Source: Micromonospora violae
GTDB taxonomy: Bacteria; Actinomycetota; Actinomycetes; Mycobacteriales; Micromonosporaceae
DNA: 64,000 nucleotides
Assembly: GCF_004217135.1 (NCBI RefSeq)
Contig: NZ_SHKK01000001.1
Span: 124,001 to 188,000 of the forward strand
Reading direction: 5' to 3'
This document shows, in pieces, positions 53,026 to 62,380 of the stretch (position 1 is its first letter; every line of letters begins with the position of its first letter). A program made the position numbers and the translations under genes. The notes under the pieces were generated by a model, which had not been told where the DNA came from, ran no database searches, and worked only from the letters and a program-made list of their open reading frames with translations.

Positions 53026-54961
53026 AGAGGACACGGCCAACGACGGCCGACTGCTGGGGACGGTTCGCGGTCCGCAGGACGTCAAGCGGATGTCCGGCGA
53101 GGAGCTGGACGTCCTCGCCGCCGAGATCCGGGACTTCCTGATCACTAAGGTCTCCCGTACCGGCGGGCACGTCGGCCCCAACCTCGGCGTGGTCGAGCTG
53201 ACGCTCGCCATGCATCGCGTCTTCGACTCCCCCCGGGACCGGCTCCTGTTCGACACCGGCCACCAGGCGTACGTACACAAGATCATTACCGGACGTCAGG
53301 CCGGCTTCGACAAGCTCCGCCAGCGTGGTGGCCTCTCCGGCTACCCCAGCCAGGCGGAGAGCGAGCACGACCTCATCGAAAACTCACACGCCTCCACCGC
53401 GTTGTCCTACGCCGACGGCCTCGCCAAGGCGTACGCCCTGCGGGGTGAGGCGCGCAGCGTCGTGGCCGTGGTCGGTGACGGCGCGCTGACCGGCGGCATG
53501 TGCTGGGAGGCGCTGAACAACATCGCCACCGCCGGCAACTCCCTGGTGATCGTGGTCAACGACAACGGTCGGTCCTACTCGCCGACCATCGGCGGCCTGG
53601 CCGACCACCTCTCGTCGCTGCGGCTCAACCCCGGCTACGAGAAGGTCCTCGACACGGTCAAGGAAACCCTCGGCTCCACCCCGCTGGTCGGCAAGCCGAT
53701 GTACGAGGTGCTGCACGCGGTCAAGAAGGGCATCAAGGACGCGGTCGCCCCGCAGGCCATGTTCGAGGACCTCGGCATCAAGTACGTGGGCCCGGTGGAC
53801 GGGCACGACGTGACGGCCGTCGAGGCGGCGTTGCGGGCGGCGAAGAACTTCGGCGGCCCGGTCATCGTGCACGCGGTCACCCGCAAGGGCTACGGCTACC
53901 GCCCCGCCGAGGAGGACGAGGCGGACTGCCTGCACGGCCCCGGCGGCGCGTTCGACGTGGAGACCGGCGCGCTGCTGGCCGCCCCAGCGGTGAAGTGGAC
54001 GCACGTCTTCGCCGACGAGCTGCTGGCCGTCGCCGACGAACGCCCGGACGTGGTGGGCATCACCGCCGCGATGGCCGAGCCGACCGGCATCGCCAAGCTG
54101 GCCCGCAAGTACCCCGAGCGGGTCTACGACGTGGGCATCGCCGAGCAGCACGCCGCCACCTCGGCGGCCGGGCTGGCGCTCGGCGGCCTGCACCCGGTGG
54201 TCGCGGTCTACGCCACCTTCCTCAACCGCGCCTTCGACCAGGTCCTGCTCGACGTGGCGATGCACAAGCTGCCGGTGACCTTCGTGCTGGACCGGGCGGG
54301 CATCACCGGCCCGGACGGGCCGAGCCACTACGGCATCTGGGACATGTCGGTCTTCGGGGTGGTGCCGGGCCTGCGGATCGCCGCTCCCCGCGACGCCGCC
54401 ACCCTGCGCGAGGAACTGCGCGAAGCGGTGGCCGTCGACAACGGCCCGACCGTGGTGCGGTTCCCGACCGGCGCGGTCGCCGCGGACCTGCCCGCGGTGC
54501 GTCGGGTCGGCACGGTCGACGTGCTGGCCGAGTCCGCCCGTACCGACGTGCTGCTGGTCGCCGTGGGCTCGTTCGGCCACCTGGGCATGGAGGTGGCCGC
54601 CCGGGTCGCCGAGCAGGGCTACGGGGTCACCGTCGTCGACCCCCGCTGGGTGCGTCCCGTCCCGGCGGAGCTGGTCGACCTGGCCGCCCGCCACCGGCTC
54701 GTGGTCACCGTCGAGGACGGCGTCCGGGTCGGTGGGGTGGGCGACGCGCTCGCCCAGGCGATGCGGGACGCCGACGTCCGGGTGCCGCTCAAGGACCTGG
54801 GTGTGCCGGCCGACTGGCACCCGCACGGCACCCGCGCGCAGATCCTCGCCGACCTGGGCCTGACCGCCCAGGACGTGGCGCGCAACGTCACCGGTTGGAT
54901 CTCCGGCCTGGACGCCAGCCCGGACCGCCTCACCCCCAGTGACGCGGCCGCGCAGAACTAA
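53015..54961 (+). CDS. dxs: 1-deoxy-D-xylulose-5-phosphate synthase
   Basis: A 648-residue TPP-dependent enzyme, the first step of the MEP pathway to isoprenoids (menaquinone, polyprenyl carriers). Signatures: [52 protein letters not shown] with TPP-binding [14 protein letters not shown], then [19 protein letters not shown] and [22 protein letters not shown] at 53015 lies within the methyltransferase tail, so the genes are coupled. Ends at a strong terminator. Confidence 0.97.
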   Translation: MSVEEDTANDGRLLGTVRGPQDVKRMSGEELDVLAAEIRDFLITKVSRTGGHVGPNLGVVELTLAMHRVFDSPRDRLLFDTGHQAYVHKIITGRQAGFDKLRQRGGLSGYPSQAESEHDLIENSHASTALSYADGLAKAYALRGEARSVVAVVGDGALTGGMCWEALNNIATAGNSLVIVVNDNGRSYSPTIGGLADHLSSLRLNPGYEKVLDTVKETLGSTPLVGKPMYEVLHAVKKGIKDAVAPQAMFEDLGIKYVGPVDGHDVTAVEAALRAAKNFGGPVIVHAVTRKGYGYRPAEEDEADCLHGPGGAFDVETGALLAAPAVKWTHVFADELLAVADERPDVVGITAAMAEPTGIAKLARKYPERVYDVGIAEQHAATSAAGLALGGLHPVVAVYATFLNRAFDQVLLDVAMHKLPVTFVLDRAGITGPDGPSHYGIWDMSVFGVVPGLRIAAPRDAATLREELREAVAVDNGPTVVRFPTGAVAADLPAVRRVGTVDVLAESARTDVLLVAVGSFGHLGMEVAARVAEQGYGVTVVDPRWVRPVPAELVDLAARHRLVVTVEDGVRVGGVGDALAQAMRDADVRVPLKDLGVPADWHPHGTRAQILADLGLTAQDVARNVTGWISGLDASPDRLTPSDAAAQN

Positions 54962-54973
54962 CCCCGGCAAGTC

Positions 54974-55017
54974 AAGGACGGCAGGGCGGCACCTCATGGT
55001 GCCGCCCTGCCGTCCTT
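54974..55017. terminator. dxs terminator
   Basis: Perfect 20-bp stem (54974-54993 with 54998-55017) with TCAT loop 12 bp after the dxs stop; the right arm ends in TT. Strong intrinsic terminator. Confidence 0.9.
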
Positions 55018-55064
55018 GCGCTGTCCCGCCCCGCGCTGTCCCGCCCCCGCCCCCGCCCTGCTGG

Positions 55065-55139
55065 GTCGATCATGCACTTGTGGTGCCTTACAAAAGGCGC
55101 AAATCACCCCTCTTTGCCCACCACAACTCCATGATCGAC
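55065..55139. repeat. Cloverleaf-like palindromic repeat
   Basis: Outer arms 55065-55085 and 55119-55139 (21 bp, two mismatches) enclose two small hairpins, GCCTT/AAGGC (55085-55098) and GCAAA/TTTGC (55099-55117). The design suggests a dispersed intergenic element rather than a plain terminator. Confidence 0.7.
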
Positions 55140-55192
55140 GGGGGTGGGGGTGGGGGCACCGCAGGACGGGCGGTGTTGGGGGAGGGCGGCGC

Positions 55193-56431
55193 TCAGCTGG
55201 GGGAGACCGAGCGGTAGTGGGTCTTGTCGGTGGTGGCGAGGCTGAACGTTTCACTGCGTTCAGGTGCCGGCACCACCGCCAGGCCGGGGCGCTCGACCAG
55301 CAGTGGGGTGCCCGGCGGGACGGAGAGGGAACTGCCCCGGGTGGCCCGCCAGCTGAGCACCACCAGCGGTTGGCCGGGCACCGGCAACTGGTACGCCTGC
55401 AACGGGGTGGCCCGGTCGGCGGGCGACACGACCGGCGCGCTCCCGTCGGCGGGCCGGTAGACCACAGCGGTCATGGCGCCCGCGTCCGTGTCCCAGGTGA
55501 GCTGCTGCAACTCGGCTGCCTCGCCACCGGCGAGGGCGACCTCTCCCAGCGAGCGAACCGTGAGCTTCGCCATCGGCCAGGACGTCGGCACCGAGCGCGG
55601 CGCCTCCCGGTCACCGATCCGGCGCGGGATGCTGCCGAACGGGCCCCGATCGCCGGCCAACACGCAGGTGTCCAGGCCGGTGAGTGCCCGCCGGCCGGTG
55701 CCGGACTCGTCCCGGACCAGTGGGTAGCGCGGATCGACGGTGCCGGTGCCCAGGTCGAGAAGCCGATCGGCGGCCCGCCCACGAGGCAGTGAGTCGGTGG
55801 ACCGCAGGGTCGCGGTCACCGCGACAGCCGTGCAGGAGGGCACGTCGACCGGCGCGCTGAGGCCGTCGGCGATGGTCAACGTCCGGTTCTGTGGCCCGAC
55901 CAGCGTCTGGACCCGGGCGGAGACCAGGTAGCGCCGACCGCCGGCGGTCTGCACCGGCAGGACGTCGGAGTAGACGAGGTAACCCGGGTCGGTGTACTCG
56001 CTGGCGCGGGTCACCGCGTACCGGTCGCCGTCGCGGGTGAGTTGCAGCAGCCAGGACGCGCTCTCGCCGGGGACGTCGGCGGCCACGAGGGCCATCGGGG
56101 CACCGTCGACCCGGCCGGAGAAGAGGATGCCGGACGAGGGCAGGTGGGCGCGGTCGTCGTCTGGTGACGTCCAGTCACGTACGGCCCGGGTGATGGCCGC
56201 CGTCGCCGCGCGGTCCCCCGAGAGGTCGCCTCGCGGCGGCCACACCGCCAGTGTGCCGTCCAGGCTGTCGTACCCGACCCGCAGGTCCTGCGGCTTCCGC
56301 TCGGCTACCGGACCACAGGCCGTGGTGGCCAGTAGCGCGCTCAGCAGGACGAGAAGCGCCCTGCCGTACCGACGGCCTGGAGTCACCTGGCCCGCCCCCG
56401 ATCGCTCGCCGTCGCTGTGGGAAAGCGCCAT
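55193..56431 (-). CDS. Lipoprotein, hypothetical
   Basis: A 412-residue lipoprotein: hydrophobic ALLVLLSALLATTACG with predicted lipidated Cys39. The mature region starts VAERKPQDLRVGYDSLDGTLAVW and contains beta-rich stretches (DPGYLVYSDVLPVQTAGGRRYLVSA, SWPMAKLTVRSLGEVAL). No enzyme motif recognised. ATG at 56429-56431; the frame upstream to 56485 is less likely. Divergent from the first GT-C-like gene and probably linked to it in envelope function. Confidence 0.75.
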   Translation of the reverse strand: MALSHSDGERSGAGQVTPGRRYGRALLVLLSALLATTACGPVAERKPQDLRVGYDSLDGTLAVWPPRGDLSGDRAATAAITRAVRDWTSPDDDRAHLPSSGILFSGRVDGAPMALVAADVPGESASWLLQLTRDGDRYAVTRASEYTDPGYLVYSDVLPVQTAGGRRYLVSARVQTLVGPQNRTLTIADGLSAPVDVPSCTAVAVTATLRSTDSLPRGRAADRLLDLGTGTVDPRYPLVRDESGTGRRALTGLDTCVLAGDRGPFGSIPRRIGDREAPRSVPTSWPMAKLTVRSLGEVALAGGEAAELQQLTWDTDAGAMTAVVYRPADGSAPVVSPADRATPLQAYQLPVPGQPLVVLSWRATRGSSLSVPPGTPLLVERPGLAVVPAPERSETFSLATTDKTHYRSVSPS

Positions 56432-56540
56432 AGTACGAGATGTCCGATGCGGGGCGTCGGTCGGCCGTCGCCCGACCCACCACATTAGACCTCACCGGGG
56501 CTTTAGCGTGTTTTGGTTGCTCCGGTAGACTCCGCCGACT

Positions 56541-58556
56541 GTGACGCCTGCCGAGTCCCGCGCCCTGCCCGCGCCGCACACGGAGGCCGCAGCCGGCTCC
56601 GATGAGATGGTGAGCTACCGCACTCCGGTCGGCGTTATCGCCGGCCCCGCCGCGCCGGCTCCCACCGAGACCCCGGCCGCGCCCACAACGCCCGCTGAGC
56701 CCACAGCACCGGTTGAGCCCACCACGCCCGCTGAGTCCACAGCACCCGCTGAGCTCACAACGCCGGCGGAGAAGGAACCGTCGGCCGAGGACGCGGGGGC
56801 CGCGCCGACCCGGTGGCGGTGGACCCGGCGGCGGCAGCACCTGGCGGTGGGTGGGCTGTTCCTGCTCGCCGCGCTCTGGGTGACCAGCCGGATCTGGCTG
56901 GACCCGTCCGGCCGGGTGGCGTCGCTCTACACCGGCGACCCGGCCCAGGTGCAGTTCTTCCTCGCCCACTCGGTACGCGTGGTGCTGCACGGCGAGTACC
57001 CGTTCTACACCGAGCAGTTCAACTACCCGGACGGCGTCAACCTGATGGCCAACACGGCCGTGCTGGCGCTGGGCATCCCGATGGTCCCGGTGACGCTGCT
57101 CTTCGGACCCGCGGTCTCCTTCGTGGTGCTGGTCACGCTCGGCCTCGCCGGCACCGCCATGGCCTGGTACCTCATGCTCTCCCGGCACCTGGTGCGGACC
57201 CCGCTCGCGGCGGCGGTCGGCGGCTGGTTCTGCGGGTTCTCGCCCGCGATGCTCTCGCACGCCAGTTGGCATCCGAACATCATCAGCCAGTTTCTGTTGC
57301 CGTTCATCGTGTGGCGTGTGCTGGTGCTCACCCGCTCCAAGAAGCCGGTTCGCGACGGCGCTCTGCTCGCCCTGCTGGTCACCGCGCAGGCCTTCATCAA
57401 CGAGGAGATCCTCCTCTTCACCGCGCTGGCCTGCGGTGTCTTCCTGTTGGCCGTGCTCGCTCAGGAGCCGGCCCGGTGGCGGGCGGCGTGGCGGCCCCTG
57501 GGTGCCGGCGTGGCGACCTGCGCGCTGCTGGCCGGGGCGCTGCTGGCGTACCCCCTCTATGTGCAGTTCGCCGGGCCGATGGCCTACCACGGGCTCAGCG
57601 ACGCGGTGCGGGACTATGGCAACGACATCGCGGCCTTCTTCGCCCCCGGCTCGCCCACCCTCGGCGGCAACCAGCGGGCCAACATCAACCTGGCGCCGAA
57701 CTACTCCGAGGAGAACGCCTTCTTCGGCTGGAGCCTGTCGCTGCTGACCATCGGCATCGTGGTCTGGCTACGCCGAGAGTTGATCGTGCGGGCGCTCGCG
57801 GTGACCGGCGTGTTCTTCGCCGTGCTCTCCCTCGGCGAACGCGTCTCCTGGTGGGACCGGGAGCTGTTCACCGGGCCGTGGCAGTGGTTGGTGCACCTGC
57901 CGCTGCTGGACGCGGTGGTGCCGACCCGGTTCGGGCTGATCACCAGCGTGGTGATCGGTCTGCTGCTCGCGCTCGCCGTCGAGCGGGCCTGGGCGTTGCG
58001 GCCGGCCGACCGCCGTACCGTCCGGGTGCTCACCGCCGCGGGCCTGGCCTTCGCGCTGCTGCCGATCGCACCACTGCCGCTGCGGATGGTCTCCCGGCCG
58101 CCGGTGCCGGACTTCATCACGGCGGACCGCTGGCGGGCGTACGTCGGGCCGGACCAGACGCTGGTGCCGATCCCGGTGCCCAGCATGGGCAACACGCACG
58201 GCATGCGCTGGGCGGCGGCCACCAACCTCGACTTCAAGATTCCCGGCGGCTACTTCCTCGCGCCCCGCAACGGCAACACCGGTGACCCGGGTCGGTTCGG
58301 CGGTCGGCCCAGCGGGGTGGGTCAGATGCTGGAGGAGGTGGCGACCACCGGCCGTACGCCCACGCTCGACGACCGGCAGCGTCGGCGCTTCACCGACGAG
58401 TTGCGGCACTGGCGGGCGGCGATCCTGGTGCTGCCGCTGCGGCAGCAGAACGCCGAGCCACTGCGACGTGCGGTCGAGGAGCTGGTCGGCCCGGGACGCC
58501 AGGAGTTGGATGTCTGGGTCTGGGACGTGCGGGCGCTCAGCGACCGTTCGGTCTGA
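56541..58556 (+). CDS. GT-C-like multispanning membrane protein 1
   Basis: A 671-residue membrane protein. Cytoplasmic N-terminus of about 95 residues contains TPAEPTAP-like repeats. About ten to twelve helices follow. The first external loop has LYTGDPAQVQFFLAH and later FNYPDGVNLMANTAVLALG, matched in the two neighbouring paralogues. The aspartate in the TGD position and the C-terminal external domain (NLDFKIPGGYFLAP) are the GT-C superfamily layout, so a polyprenyl-phosphate-sugar transferase is plausible. ATG/GTG start near 56541; its TGA overlaps the next gene's ATG by one base. Confidence 0.78.
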   Translation: MTPAESRALPAPHTEAAAGSDEMVSYRTPVGVIAGPAAPAPTETPAAPTTPAEPTAPVEPTTPAESTAPAELTTPAEKEPSAEDAGAAPTRWRWTRRRQHLAVGGLFLLAALWVTSRIWLDPSGRVASLYTGDPAQVQFFLAHSVRVVLHGEYPFYTEQFNYPDGVNLMANTAVLALGIPMVPVTLLFGPAVSFVVLVTLGLAGTAMAWYLMLSRHLVRTPLAAAVGGWFCGFSPAMLSHASWHPNIISQFLLPFIVWRVLVLTRSKKPVRDGALLALLVTAQAFINEEILLFTALACGVFLLAVLAQEPARWRAAWRPLGAGVATCALLAGALLAYPLYVQFAGPMAYHGLSDAVRDYGNDIAAFFAPGSPTLGGNQRANINLAPNYSEENAFFGWSLSLLTIGIVVWLRRELIVRALAVTGVFFAVLSLGERVSWWDRELFTGPWQWLVHLPLLDAVVPTRFGLITSVVIGLLLALAVERAWALRPADRRTVRVLTAAGLAFALLPIAPLPLRMVSRPPVPDFITADRWRAYVGPDQTLVPIPVPSMGNTHGMRWAAATNLDFKIPGGYFLAPRNGNTGDPGRFGGRPSGVGQMLEEVATTGRTPTLDDRQRRRFTDELRHWRAAILVLPLRQQNAEPLRRAVEELVGPGRQELDVWVWDVRALSDRSV

Positions 58557-60352
58557 TGACCACCGGGACGACGTCCCCGTACACCTCGTCTCCGGCGACG
58601 GTCCGCACGTCCCGCCCGGCCTGGTTGCGCGACGCGCTGGTGGTGGCCGGCTATCTGGGCCTGGCCGTGCTGGTGACCAGCGGTCAGTGGGGTCGTCCGT
58701 GGCGGCTGTTCCACCAGGCCGGTGACCAGATCCTCTTCGAGTGGATGTTGGCCCACGCGGCCCGTGCGGTGGTCGCGGGGGAGAACCCGCTCTACAGCAC
58801 GGGGTTGAACGCGCCCGACGGGGTCAACCTGATGGGGAACACCTCGGTGCTCGGCCTGGGTGTCCCCCTCACCCCGGTCACCCTGCTCTTCGGCTCGCAG
58901 GTGGCGTTCTGCGTGGCGGTCGTCTGCTGCCTCGCCGGGACCGCCGTCGCGTGGTACGTGCTGCTGCGCCGCCGGCTGGTCAGCACCCGGGCCGGGGCCG
59001 CGGTGGGTGGGCTGATCTGTGGTTTCGCTCCGGGCATGATCGCTCAGGCGGGCGCCCATCTGCACATCGCCGCGCAGTTCCTGGTGCCCGCGATCCTCGC
59101 CCTGGTGTTCCGGCCCCACACGGGCGACGCGCGGCTCGACGTGTGGCGGCCTGGCGTCGGCCTCGGGCTCCTGCTCATCTGGCAGGTCTTCATCGGCGAG
59201 GAGGTGCTGGTCTTCCTGGCCCTCGCGGCCGGGGTCTTCGCGCTGGCCTACGCGCTCGCCGACCGGGTGGCCGCACGGCGGCTCGCACCGGCCCTCTTCG
59301 GCCGGCTCGCGGTGGCGGCCGGCGTGGCGGCGGTGCCGCTGGCGTACCCGCTGTGGTTCCAGTTCCACGGCCCGCAGCACTACTCCGGAATGGCGTTCGC
59401 CACCCGGGGTTTCCAGTTGGACGTCGCCTCGTTCACCGCGTCGGCGCGGCAGACCGTGCTGGGCGACGACTGGTTGCCGGGGCTGCTCTCGCCGAACCCG
59501 ACCGAGGAGAACTCGTTCTTCGGCCCGGGCCTGCTGGTGCTCGCCGTGGTGATCGTGATCTGGCAGTGGCGGCGACCGCTGGTGCGGGCACTGACCGCGT
59601 GTGGCCTGCTCTTCGCCCTGCTCTCGCTCGGCGACGAGGTGCGGGTGGACGGTGCCGCCACCGGTGTTGCGGGGCCGTACCGGCTGCTCGGCGGGGTGCC
59701 GCTGCTCGACCTCGCGGTGCCGGCCCGGTTCGCGCTGGTCTGCGTACCGGTGCTGGGTGTGCTGGTGGCGCTGTCGGTGGACCGGGTCCGGGCCGTGCGC
59801 GGGCCGAGTGGGGCGGCGGGCCCACCGGTGCGGTTGCTGTGGGCCGGCGCGGTCGCCGCCGCGTTGCTGCCGCTGACTCCGACGCCGATCCGCGTGGTGC
59901 CGGTCGCGCCGGTGCCGGCGTTCATCGCCGACGGCGGCTGGCGTCCACTGGTGCCACCCGGCCGGACGGTGGTCGCGGTGCCCCCGGTCACCGGCGCCGC
60001 GCGTAGCCCGGTGATGCTCTGGTCCGCCCGTACGGGTCTGGAGTTCTCCGCGCCGGGCGGTTACTTCATCGGCCCCAGCGGCCCGGACGACCCGGCGGCC
60101 CGCTGGGGCGCGCCGGACCGGCCCACGTCCGTGCTGCTGCGGCAGGTGGCCGACACCGGCGCGGTGCCGGTGCTCACCGACGTCGACCGCCGCCAGGCCG
60201 TCGAGGACCTGCGGCACTGGCGTGCCGCCGTGGTCGTACTCGGTCGGCTGGAGCACGGTGACCCGGTCCGCCGTACCGTCGACGACCTGCTCGGCCCGGG
60301 CCGACCGGTCGACGGCGGCTGGTTGTGGGACGTCCGCGACCGCGTCGGCTGA
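58556..60352 (+). CDS. GT-C-like multispanning membrane protein 2
   Basis: A 598-residue paralogue of gene 1 without the proline-rich leader. Shared signatures: FHQAGDQILFEWMLAHAAR, NAPDGVNLMGNTSVLGLG, CGFAPGMIAQAG, and a soluble external end (LEFSAPGGYFIGPSG). The Asp in AGDQ aligns with the putative catalytic Asp of the family. It begins inside the stop of gene 1, so the two are translated from one message. Confidence 0.78.
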   Translation: MTTGTTSPYTSSPATVRTSRPAWLRDALVVAGYLGLAVLVTSGQWGRPWRLFHQAGDQILFEWMLAHAARAVVAGENPLYSTGLNAPDGVNLMGNTSVLGLGVPLTPVTLLFGSQVAFCVAVVCCLAGTAVAWYVLLRRRLVSTRAGAAVGGLICGFAPGMIAQAGAHLHIAAQFLVPAILALVFRPHTGDARLDVWRPGVGLGLLLIWQVFIGEEVLVFLALAAGVFALAYALADRVAARRLAPALFGRLAVAAGVAAVPLAYPLWFQFHGPQHYSGMAFATRGFQLDVASFTASARQTVLGDDWLPGLLSPNPTEENSFFGPGLLVLAVVIVIWQWRRPLVRALTACGLLFALLSLGDEVRVDGAATGVAGPYRLLGGVPLLDLAVPARFALVCVPVLGVLVALSVDRVRAVRGPSGAAGPPVRLLWAGAVAAALLPLTPTPIRVVPVAPVPAFIADGGWRPLVPPGRTVVAVPPVTGAARSPVMLWSARTGLEFSAPGGYFIGPSGPDDPAARWGAPDRPTSVLLRQVADTGAVPVLTDVDRRQAVEDLRHWRAAVVVLGRLEHGDPVRRTVDDLLGPGRPVDGGWLWDVRDRVG

Positions 60353-60376
60353 GCCGACCGACGGCCCGGTCGTCGA

Positions 60377-62275
60377 CTAACCCACCAGGGTGCGGACGTC
60401 CCAGACCCAGACGTCGTCGACCCGCTGCGGCGGCCCGAGCAGCGCGGTGACCAGGTCACGGAGCACCGCCTCGCGGGGGTGCGCCCCGAGCACCACCACC
60501 GACGCCCGCCAGAACCGCAGGTCCTCGACGGCCTGGCGGCGGTTCTCGTCGGTCAGCGCCGGGACCGTGCCGGTGTCCATGGTGGAGTAGATGAGGGTGC
60601 TGGTCGGCCGGTTCGGCGCGCCGAAGACCCCCTCACCCAGCTCGTTCGGGCCGATGAAGTAGCCGCCCGGAATGGGGAACTCCTGCCCGGTGAGCGCACT
60701 CCACCGCAGCGTCGGCAGGCCGTGCACATTGCTCGGGATCGGCACCGGCACCAGGGTCCGACCCACCGGCACGTACGGCCGCCAACCGCCCGCGGTGATG
60801 AAGTGCGGCGGCGGATCGATCTGCTGGGCGGGCAGTGGCCGGGGGAAGAGCGGCAGCACGGCGAGGGCGACCGCCGCGTACCCCACCGGGCGCAGCCACC
60901 GACGACGGCGCGGCGCGGTCGACGCGGCCGGGCCGGCGGGCGTCGCCGGGGCCGGTTCGCCGCCGCGCTGGGCCGGCACCCGCGGCCGGTCGACCACCGG
61001 GCGCCCCTGGCGGTACGCGGCGTCCCAGGTCAACGCGAGCAGGACGCCCACCGCGGCGGCGACCACCAGCGTCAACCGGGTCGGCATCATCATCTCGACC
61101 AGCGGCAGGTCGTCCGACACGTACGACCACGGGCCGCGAATGTCGGTCTCCACACCGTTGAAGCGCACCCACGGCCCGATCGCGGCCACGCTGAACACCA
61201 CGATGAGCACCGCGACGATCCGGGTGGCCAGCGAGCGGCGTACCAGCAGCACCAGCGCCACCACCGAGAGCAGCACCAGCGGCCAACCGAACCAGGTGTT
61301 CTGCTCGGTCAGGCCGATCGTCTTCTCCACCGCCGGGTCACCGGCCCAGGTGTCCCGGGCGAAGGTGACGAAGGCGACCAGGTCCTCGCCCCAGTTGTGG
61401 AACACCCCGCCCTGCAGGCCCCGGTAGGACTGCGGGCCGTTGAACTGGAACCAGATCGGGTACGCGGTGAGCACCAGGGCCAGCCCGCCGGCGACACCGA
61501 GCCCGGCCAAAAACGTGCCGGCGGCGGCCCGACTGGCCCGCGGTCGCTGCACGACGTACGCCAGCACGATGACCAGGCAGGCCAGCGCGGTGAGCAGCAG
61601 CATCTCCTCGTTGATGAAGATCTGGTACGCCACCAGCGCGCCGAGCACCAGCCCGTTGCGCCGCCACCGGCCCGGCTCAGCCAGGGTCAGCACCCGCACC
61701 ACGATCAGCGGGAGCAGGAAGTTGGACACGAAGTTCGGCTGGCCGTTGGCGTGGTGGATGATTCCCGGCGCGAAGCCGAGGAACGCGCCGCCGACGAACG
61801 CCGCCGCCCGGGAACGCACCAGGTGGCGGGAGAGCATCCAGTACCCGGTGCCGGCGGTGGCCGCCAGCGCCGCACCCAGGTAGAGCGCGTACATCACCTG
61901 GGGGCCGAGCAGCATGGTCAGCGGGGCCAGCGGCAGGGTCACCCCGAGCAGCGAGGTGTTGGCCATCATGTTCACCCCGTCCGGGGCGTTCTGACGGGCC
62001 GTGAAGAGCGGGTTCTCCAGGTGCCGCACCGAGTACTCGCCGTGCGCGAACAGCCACTCGAACCAGCTGTGGTCGGTGGGCAGGTGGGAGGAGACCCGGC
62101 CGTTGACGTCACCCCAGTAGTTGAGGCAGACGAAGACGCCCAGCAGCACATAGGCTCCGAGGGCCAACAGGTCGGCTCGGGCCGGACGGCGTCGAGGCCG
62201 CCGTGTCGACTCGACCTCGGCCGGGTCGGCGTCGGTCACGGGATTCAGCGAAGGGTCTATCACCGGCACAGCCAC
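60377..62275 (-). CDS. GT-C-like multispanning membrane protein 3
   Basis: A 632-residue paralogue on the opposite strand. Equivalent motifs: HLPTDHSWFEWLFAHGEYS, NAPDGVNMMANTSLLGVT, FLGFAPGIIHHANG, and a terminal part ALTGQEFPIPGGYFIGP. ATG at 62273-62275. Convergent with gene 2 and only about 25 bp away. Three copies in a row suggest parallel steps in making one envelope glycopolymer, or use of three different acceptors (inference). Confidence 0.78.
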   Translation of the reverse strand: MAVPVIDPSLNPVTDADPAEVESTRRPRRRPARADLLALGAYVLLGVFVCLNYWGDVNGRVSSHLPTDHSWFEWLFAHGEYSVRHLENPLFTARQNAPDGVNMMANTSLLGVTLPLAPLTMLLGPQVMYALYLGAALAATAGTGYWMLSRHLVRSRAAAFVGGAFLGFAPGIIHHANGQPNFVSNFLLPLIVVRVLTLAEPGRWRRNGLVLGALVAYQIFINEEMLLLTALACLVIVLAYVVQRPRASRAAAGTFLAGLGVAGGLALVLTAYPIWFQFNGPQSYRGLQGGVFHNWGEDLVAFVTFARDTWAGDPAVEKTIGLTEQNTWFGWPLVLLSVVALVLLVRRSLATRIVAVLIVVFSVAAIGPWVRFNGVETDIRGPWSYVSDDLPLVEMMMPTRLTLVVAAAVGVLLALTWDAAYRQGRPVVDRPRVPAQRGGEPAPATPAGPAASTAPRRRRWLRPVGYAAVALAVLPLFPRPLPAQQIDPPPHFITAGGWRPYVPVGRTLVPVPIPSNVHGLPTLRWSALTGQEFPIPGGYFIGPNELGEGVFGAPNRPTSTLIYSTMDTGTVPALTDENRRQAVEDLRFWRASVVVLGAHPREAVLRDLVTALLGPPQRVDDVWVWDVRTLVG

Positions 62276-62380
62276 GACGCGCCATCGTACAGGCGAGGGT
62301 GCGTCGCTTTTGCCGGGCCGGTACGCCCACGGTCGGTTTGCCGGACGTTGCTCCCGTTACGCGGTGATGAAGGGACGTAG

